Assembly: GCA_001465935.1 (NCBI GenBank)
Contig: LNKV01000005.1
Location: forward strand, 1,116,001 to 1,180,000
Direction: 5' to 3'
Length of the DNA: 64,000 nt
Source of the DNA: Clarireedia homoeocarpa
Lineage: Eukaryota > Ascomycota > Leotiomycetes > Helotiales > Rutstroemiaceae
Each line of letters opens with the position of its first letter. Position 1 is the first letter of the stretch. A program made the position numbers and the translations under genes. The notes beneath the pieces were generated by a model that worked only from the letters and a program-made list of their open reading frames with translations, ran no database searches and was not told the DNA's origin. This document shows positions 58,556 to 64,000 of this stretch, piece by piece.

Positions 58556-59482
58556 GGTGGAAGAAGCTTGCTGTCTACTCTAGCTAGCTAAGGCACGAAT
58601 CAAATAGTGATGATGGCGTTGTAGAAGACTCAAAGCCGTTATTGTTTCAATTGAATTGCAAAGTAATTGTGGTCGTGTGCGAAAAGTTGCAAACGTGGTG
58701 CTGTTAAGTCAACAGAAGAGATGGGTTGGTGCGAAAGAGCTGGCAGAAGTGGCTGGAACTTGAATTGGAAATCCCTGCCAATGCGTCACACAAGCGACTT
58801 TTTTGACTTTGTACGAATACGTATGCGGTTTCTGCACGGCTGAGTGGCTTCGTTCTTTCCTTTTCCTTTCTCTTTCTCCTTGGAGATGTTCTTGTATGAG
58901 TGAGTCAGGTTAAGAGTTTGGGGCAATTCCATTGCATTTCAAGTTTCCTTGCTTCTTCGGCCAATTTTCTTGACCTACAGCAAACGAGAAAAAAAGAGCG
59001 TCATCGCTTCAAAGCTGGCCTAATGATCTTCACATGCTACCCAAAACAGGGTCCACAGGGGCTACTCACCAATTGAACATCACTCAGTCTTACGACGAAT
59101 CAAATGTTGCACGACTTGACCAAGATCGTTGGCATCAATTTCATCATCAGGTGAAAATGCTCTTTGTTTGCAGCGTACGTGCTTGCTGCATTGACCAAAA
59201 TCTCCGAACGATCAAATGCTAGAATTGTTTATGTGTCTACATCGCAGTTGTACTACTAGTCTTACAATCAGTCTTTATACCACCAGTCAGAACAAGGGAA
59301 ACCATAAGGATACAGCAAGCTCCGATGCATTGATTGCTATGTGGTATCTCCCATTCAACACCAAGGTTCCCAACCTTTTATAATCTTCCCATATACAGCT
59401 ATTTTACAATGATAATCCATCTCATCACCTGAACGCCATGCCATGCTCCTTTTCTTGTCTTCCTCTTCTCGCAATCATGTTC
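58556..59482. other. Intergenic region, no supported gene
   Basis: 927 bp between two minus-strand genes, with a C/T-rich stretch near 58855-58885 that would be G/A-rich on the coding strand of POM33. No gene was recognised. Confidence 0.5.
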
Positions 59483-60856
59483 CTATCGCCTCATCCGCTT
59501 GTTAAAGTGGTGGTGATGGTGATCTCTACCATGCCTTCCATCATGATGAGGTCCCCTCCTATTATTTGTGTGTAGAGTTGGTATTGGCTCCACAGGTACA
59601 GTCTCCTCAACTTCTACTTCATAGTCTTCAAATTCATTCCGGAAGTATTCATTCACGGTATCCCGTTCCTCTTTCGCTGTGTTAGCATCCAACATGAAGC
59701 GCACAGTGCCATCCTGGCCACGCGTCCCAATACCTCTTCTTCCGGAGCTAGTAGATTTGGGACTCATTGTAACTGGTGAGGCTACATCTCTGCCATTCAA
59801 CCGTACTTCTGTTGGACTAGCGGGAGTGATTGGTGTTTTCGGAGTCTTGATATTTGGTCGATTACCATTGTTTCGTAGAAGCTCGTAGTGCTCTGTGTGA
59901 CGGGGTAACTTCTTCTCTTCGAGCTCTTGGTTGATTTTAAGTCGAATATTGATAAATTTGTCGATATGATGCGACGGTCCGACAAGAGATTGCTTCTGGA
60001 AATGCGTGTACAAGTCCAATAAATCTAACATCGTTTCTATGATCTCTGAGCGACTAGTCCACCATTTCTTGTAAGGAGGCCCTCGCCATCCCTTTTGCTT
60101 CTCCACAATCAGAGTAGCAAGTTCTACACATGCGAAAGACATAGTAGAACATGTCTGTTTTAGAGGCGCAAACGTTCGGTAGAGATCTAACATGACCTGA
60201 TATGCCACCTGTGCTACATCTTTCTGGATACCGCCCTTCTTCACCAGCTTTATCAAATGTTTCTGTGGATATCGGACACGGAAATCGAATACGGATGCTT
60301 CGAGCATAAGGCGTTCCAACCCAATGACAACTTTGGAAGGACCTTCAAAGACCTACAAAGGTCAGCTTAGCCACGTGTGACAATCGATTCACTTACGCTA
60401 TCATCCGAGCTCAAATGTTCAGCCGCCGAGTGCTTCAGATTATGTGCCGCGCAAAGAATCTCCCGCGATTTCTTCAAAGTATCCTCAATCTTACACGCCG
60501 TAAGGAGTGCTGCCGCAGCAGCATCCTGATATTGATATTCGGTATCTTTGTGAATTAGTCGAAATCTATGATAGTAGGTCACCGCAGTGCAAAAAGTGCG
60601 CACAGGTCTGGAGAGATCAGCGGGTGCTTTGCGAAAAGGTTGGGATAGATACTCACAGCTGCAATGCGATCCTAACATCGCTGATCCACGTAACACCTTG
60701 TAACCTGAATTGATCCTCCCTTGATGGATTCGTGCCCATAATCACGAGCTGTGATTGTATTTGCTGCTGAAACATATAAGGCTTCGCGACTTGGATGAAC
60801 GAAGGATGAGGCCCAACTGGATTGCTCGTTTGAGCTTGCTCCGGAGCGGGCGCCAT
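59483..60856 (-). CDS. CTK2: CTD kinase cyclin subunit Ctk2
   Basis: Exons 60856..60657, 60607..60397 and 60352..59483 are joined across introns of 49 and 44 bp, giving 426 residues. The cyclin box is well conserved. It includes REDQFRLQGVTWISDVRIAL, then across the first junction LPVRTFCTAVTYYHRFRLIH, DAAAAALLTACKIEDTLKKS, REILCAAHNLKH, and after the second junction VFEGPSKVVIGLERLMLEAS. Ctk2 partners the Ctk1 kinase to phosphorylate Ser2 of the RNA polymerase II CTD. The C-terminal part after about residue 290 is disordered, with Thr-Pro repeats (IKTPKTPITPASPTEV), an acidic stretch and a His-rich, Arg-rich tail. The start ATG gives a short Pro/Gln-rich leader of normal type. Confidence 0.93.
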
Positions 60857-61654
60857 GTCGATGGTAAAGACAAGGTATTGTCGTTGCGTGTTATCAATGT
60901 AGCTTGCGCAAGTCGACTAACTGGTCGAAACGTCCAAGGAAGAGTTGAGCGGCCCCGCTCGTTATCAACGACGATTGAATTGGTTCGAACGTATCCTCAG
61001 TTCGGCCCCAATATATCTAGTACGTGTCGGTAAGTATTCCAATAATTCAAGTATTGGTGAGCGCGGTAGAGAGTGGATGCGTGAGGAGAAATGAATAATT
61101 TTTGTAGTCGGCTGGCTCGAATCTCGTGGTAGAATTGCTCGTATCGCGCTCTGTAACCCGACTGAATACAAGAGTATTATGAGAAATGTCGCAATATTAA
61201 ACAGAAAGTTGGTTTGAATAAGCGTCAGAGCCAAGCTTCTATATTCCTCGTAAAGCAATCAACTCTGTCCGTCGAACATCCTCTCGTTTTTGAATGCGCA
61301 AACCTATGTTAACGTCGCCTAAGAAATTCTGAAGATTATCAACTTCAGCATATCACACGGAGAAACATTAATCCCCACCCGTCGGCAACTATGCACAAAC
61401 ACCTTCATTGCTAAAGCGGCTTTGTGGGGACGAGCTGCATTCGCTATCAAGATAACCTCAGCTTGTACTCGGCTGGAACATCACAAAGACGTGCTCTATA
61501 TCGAGCTCCACGTGGAACTTAGATTTACAAGAAAGCGGTGACCATACTACCTTCTCGAATCCATCCATTCATAATTCATCCTTAAGATCCAGACGTTAAC
61601 ATTTGATTATACCAACAAAACTTGAACATTCAACAACTCCAACCGCCACCGAGC
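60857..61654. promoter_or_regulatory. Shared upstream region of CTK2 and the thioesterase gene
   Basis: 798 bp between divergent start codons. No convincing coding frame or RNA gene. No factor site was identified. Confidence 0.45.
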
Positions 61655-62832
61655 ATGGCGCCCATCACTAAGCTTCTCTCACTGCTCAGCAGCGCCTCCC
61701 TCATCAACGCCATCGTGGTACCAGAAAGCATCGCCGATTTCCCCATCGCAATCGATCCCATTCTCGGCTCATACGATGAAAATGCTCCGCTTCCTAGTAT
61801 CTTCAGCCTGAGTTTATCGGACAAGACCCGTAAAGCTACGACCAGCACCCACGAGGACGATAACGATGATACGCCGCTTCCGGTGGTGATTTGGCATGGG
61901 TTGGGCGATAACTACAAAGCAGATGGCCTTGCCCAGGTCGGGGAATTAGCTGCTGCCGTACATCCTGGGACACTTGTCTATAACATTCGTTTGGATGAGG
62001 ATGCCTCTGCGGATCGAACTGCTACGTTCTTTGGGAATCTAACTCGTATGTACTCGATCAATGTACCAGTTGCACGAACCATCTTTTACAAAGATTCCTT
62101 CTAACCTTCCATCTCACAGTCCAAATCGAACAAGTTTGTGCCGCCCTTGCTGCCCATCCCATCCTCAGCACCGCTCCTGCCATCGACGCCATCGGATTCT
62201 CCCAAGGCGGCCAATTTCTGCGCGGCTACATCTCCCGCTGCAATAACCCACCGGTGCGCTCCCTCCTGACCTTCGGCTCCCAACATAACGGCATCTCCTC
62301 GTTCCAATCCTGCTCGCCTACCGACTTCCTCTGCCGCGGCGCGCAATCCCTCCTTCGCTCCAACACCTGGTCCACCTTCGTACAATCGCGTCTCGTGCCC
62401 GCGCAGTATTTCCGAGATCCCGCTGATCTTTCCCCGTACCTTGAGAATTCGAATTTCCTCGCCGATATTAATAATGAGCGCTTATTGAAGAATGCGACGT
62501 ATAAGGCGAATATAGAGAAGTTGGAGAGATTTGTCATGTATGTTTTTGAGGACGATAAGACGGTTATCCCGAAGGAGAGCGCTTGGTGGAGCGAGGTTAA
62601 TGGGACGGAGGTGGTGCCTTTGAAGGAGAGAGCAATCTATAAAGAGGATTGGTTAGGGCTGAAAAGTCTCGATGAGAGGGGTGCATTGAAGTTTGAGAAA
62701 GCGCCTGGTGGACATATGGCGTTGAGTGAGGAGTTGTTGGAGAAGGCTTTCAAGGAGAACTTTGGGGTGTTTGGAAGGAAGTTTGATGGTAAGGAGGAGA
62801 AGGGGGGAAGTGGACATGAGGAGGAGTTGTAG
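61655..62832 (+). CDS. PPT1: Palmitoyl-protein thioesterase (PPT1-like, lysosomal/vacuolar)
   Basis: Exons 61655..62045 and 62120..62832 are joined across a 74-bp intron (GTATGT...TCACAG), giving 367 residues. The N-terminus is a signal peptide (LLSLLSSASLINA) followed by an acidic linker. The alpha/beta hydrolase starts at LPVVIWHGLGDNY. The nucleophile is Ser158 in IGFSQGGQFLRGY. Family blocks VRSLLTFGSQHNGISSF, FVQSRLVPAQYFRDP and AWWSEVNGTEVVPLKE are present, and a catalytic His is in APGGHMAL near the end. Such enzymes remove palmitate from cysteines of proteins in the vacuole. The Ser and His are seen; the catalytic Asp is probably in the VFEDDKTV segment. N-glycosylation sites agree with secretory passage. 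Confidence 0.92.
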
Positions 62833-63264
62833 CTTGGTGGATCTCCAAATCGATCCATATGCGTTTGAAGTTCTATATATCGGTTGGGTGGGATGGCGTT
62901 TTTGCTTTTGTAGATCAATCAAGAATGATAGCACAGAATGATACTCCTCCAAACGTTTTCCGGATGTCTTTATCGAGTGATCCCTTTCATCGGCAGCTTA
63001 GGTACTGGATTGTACGATGTCAATACCACAGCAATAAAACAGTGCATGCCATACAATGCCATCCATTACTTTCTAAAGCTCTGAATTTTTGCCCACCCGT
63101 ATGCATGCGGTGAACTCCAAAACGCCACTCCGATATCTACCTCCTTTTAGACAGCATAACATAGTCATAATCAGACACTGCTCTTTCTTTTGCTCCTGCT
63201 CACTCCTTACTGCACTCCGCTCCCTGCCCTTCCTGTTCCCCAGGTAGATACACAAGCACCGGCC
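62833..63264. other. Convergent 3' flanks
   Basis: 432 bp between the thioesterase stop and the stop of the minus-strand L1-fold gene. An AATAAAAC tract near 63033 could serve as a plus-strand poly(A) signal. Nothing else was recognised. Confidence 0.5.
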
Positions 63265-64000
63265 TTAAGCAACAGACACGGTCTTGGTCTTTTTCGTCTT
63301 CTTCACAACAACTGGTACAGCATCAACCTCCTTCGCCGCGTCCTCCTTCTGTTTCCTCAACAACTCCTTCCTCATCGCGATCTCCTTGTCCAATTTATCA
63401 TCATTACTTTCCAACAGCTTCTGTTTCTTCTCCTTCCCATTACCCTCACCCTCCTCTCCAGCCTCTTCCAACGCCCTACTTTTCCTCTTCTTCCCTCCCT
63501 TCTTCTCCTTCGCCTGCGCAGCCTTCGCCTCAATCTCCTTCACCGTCTCCTCATCAAGCACATCGGCTTCTTCAGTCCACAACTCGTCTGCCAACCAAAC
63601 GGGTAGCGCTGCCGTCTCTGGTCCTTTCACATGGATGCCCCTCACGCCTCTCCATTTCTTCGGGACGTACTTCTCAACCACGGTATTCACAACGGTTTCC
63701 AAGTTCTCTGCTACTTGACTAGCTTCCCAGCTTGCGTATCCAATCCTGATGGAGCTGTTCGTGGAGCTGCTGAGCGTGACCACGGCGCTGGAAATAGCCT
63801 TCTCGATCTCAGCGGCGATTTTCTTAGGTTCAGCGGCCCTTGGTGCACCTTCTCCCTTTGCGCGCGCAATTCTCTTTCCGTCGCTGCGGGGAGCTTCGGC
63901 TTGGATCGTTACGGGGATGGGGCGTTTCGTAGTGGATTTGTAGAAGGTTTTGCCGAGGAGTCCTGGGAGAAGTGTAATGATTCTATCATCGGCGACGAAG
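63265..64000 (-). CDS. Ribosomal L1-fold ribosome biogenesis protein (Cic1/Utp30-like), 5' end beyond window
   Basis: The frame is open from the window edge at 64000 to the stop at 63265, about 244 residues; the N-terminus is missing. The visible part is the second half of an L1 domain: DDRIITLLPGLLGKTFYKST, RPIPVTIQ, EIEKAISSAVVTLSSSTNSS, IRIGYASWEASQVAENLETV, VEKYVPKKWRGVRGIHVKG, ALPVWLADELW. A Lys/Glu-rich tail (KGGKKRKSR, GKEKKQKLLE, VVVKKTKKTKT) is typical of nucleolar members such as yeast Cic1/Nsa3, Utp30 and human RSL1D1. It probably acts in pre-60S or pre-rRNA processing. Sequence alone does not separate the Cic1 and Utp30 branches here. Confidence 0.85.
   Translation of the reverse strand, partial: FVADDRIITLLPGLLGKTFYKSTTKRPIPVTIQAEAPRSDGKRIARAKGEGAPRAAEPKKIAAEIEKAISSAVVTLSSSTNSSIRIGYASWEASQVAENLETVVNTVVEKYVPKKWRGVRGIHVKGPETAALPVWLADELWTEEADVLDEETVKEIEAKAAQAKEKKGGKKRKSRALEEAGEEGEGNGKEKKQKLLESNDDKLDKEIAMRKELLRKQKEDAAKEVDAVPVVVKKTKKTKTVSVA

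Noticed and set aside
63284..63718. Ser/Phe-rich plus-strand frame opposite the L1-fold gene
   Set aside because: Antisense translation of Lys/Glu-rich codons of the minus-strand gene.

Overview
The window is nuclear DNA of a filamentous ascomycete. The genes carry many short introns (44-80 bp, mostly GT-AG), and the proteins are of Pezizomycotina type (DUF3176 membrane protein, BLI-3-like flavoprotein, two-BIR Bir1, muniscin Syp1). The overall flavour suggests Leotiomycetes/Helotiales, but that placement is an impression and was not tested. No transposase, reverse transcriptase, LTR pair, CRISPR array or intact tRNA/rRNA gene was seen.

Layout. 0-5 kb: extradiol dioxygenase (+) and a NIPA-like magnesium transporter (-). 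5-9 kb: gene-poor, with one doubtful, possibly decayed secreted-protein locus. 9-11 kb: DUF3176 membrane protein (-). 13-21 kb: TAM41 (-) diverging from MAD1 (+), which faces BIR1 (-) tail to tail. 21.7-23 kb: Gly/Ser/Tyr/Asp-rich repeat protein (-). 24-29.4 kb: SYP1 (-) diverging from a protein kinase with a KIX-like N-terminus (+). 29.7-36.9 kb: a small secreted cysteine-rich protein and three uncharacterised proteins (-). 37.7-42.7 kb: LTN1/listerin (-). 43.9-49.1 kb: a mitochondrial-type protein with 32-residue tandem repeats (+) and SPT3 (+). 49.4-56.6 kb: BLI-3-like protein, cupin, second secreted cysteine-rich protein and an unresolved gene (all -). 57.4-64 kb: POM33/TMEM33 family (-), CTK2 (-), palmitoyl-protein thioesterase (+) and a partial L1-fold ribosome biogenesis protein (-).

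Most genes are housekeeping: chromosome segregation (MAD1, BIR1), endocytosis (SYP1), ribosome quality control (LTN1), transcription (SPT3, CTK2, KIX-kinase), mitochondrial lipid synthesis (TAM41) and nuclear envelope (POM33). There is no sign of a biosynthetic cluster. The most unusual items are the KIX-kinase architecture, an AT-hook-like repeat array inside Bir1, a repeat protein whose introns are all in phase 1, several unusual splice structures (GC-AG intron, 16-nt exon, 6-nt terminal coding exon, tandem acceptors) and a decayed tRNA-Glu-like sequence.

Exon boundaries were inferred by eye from splice consensus and reading-frame continuity. Every multi-exon model given as firm sums to a multiple of three.
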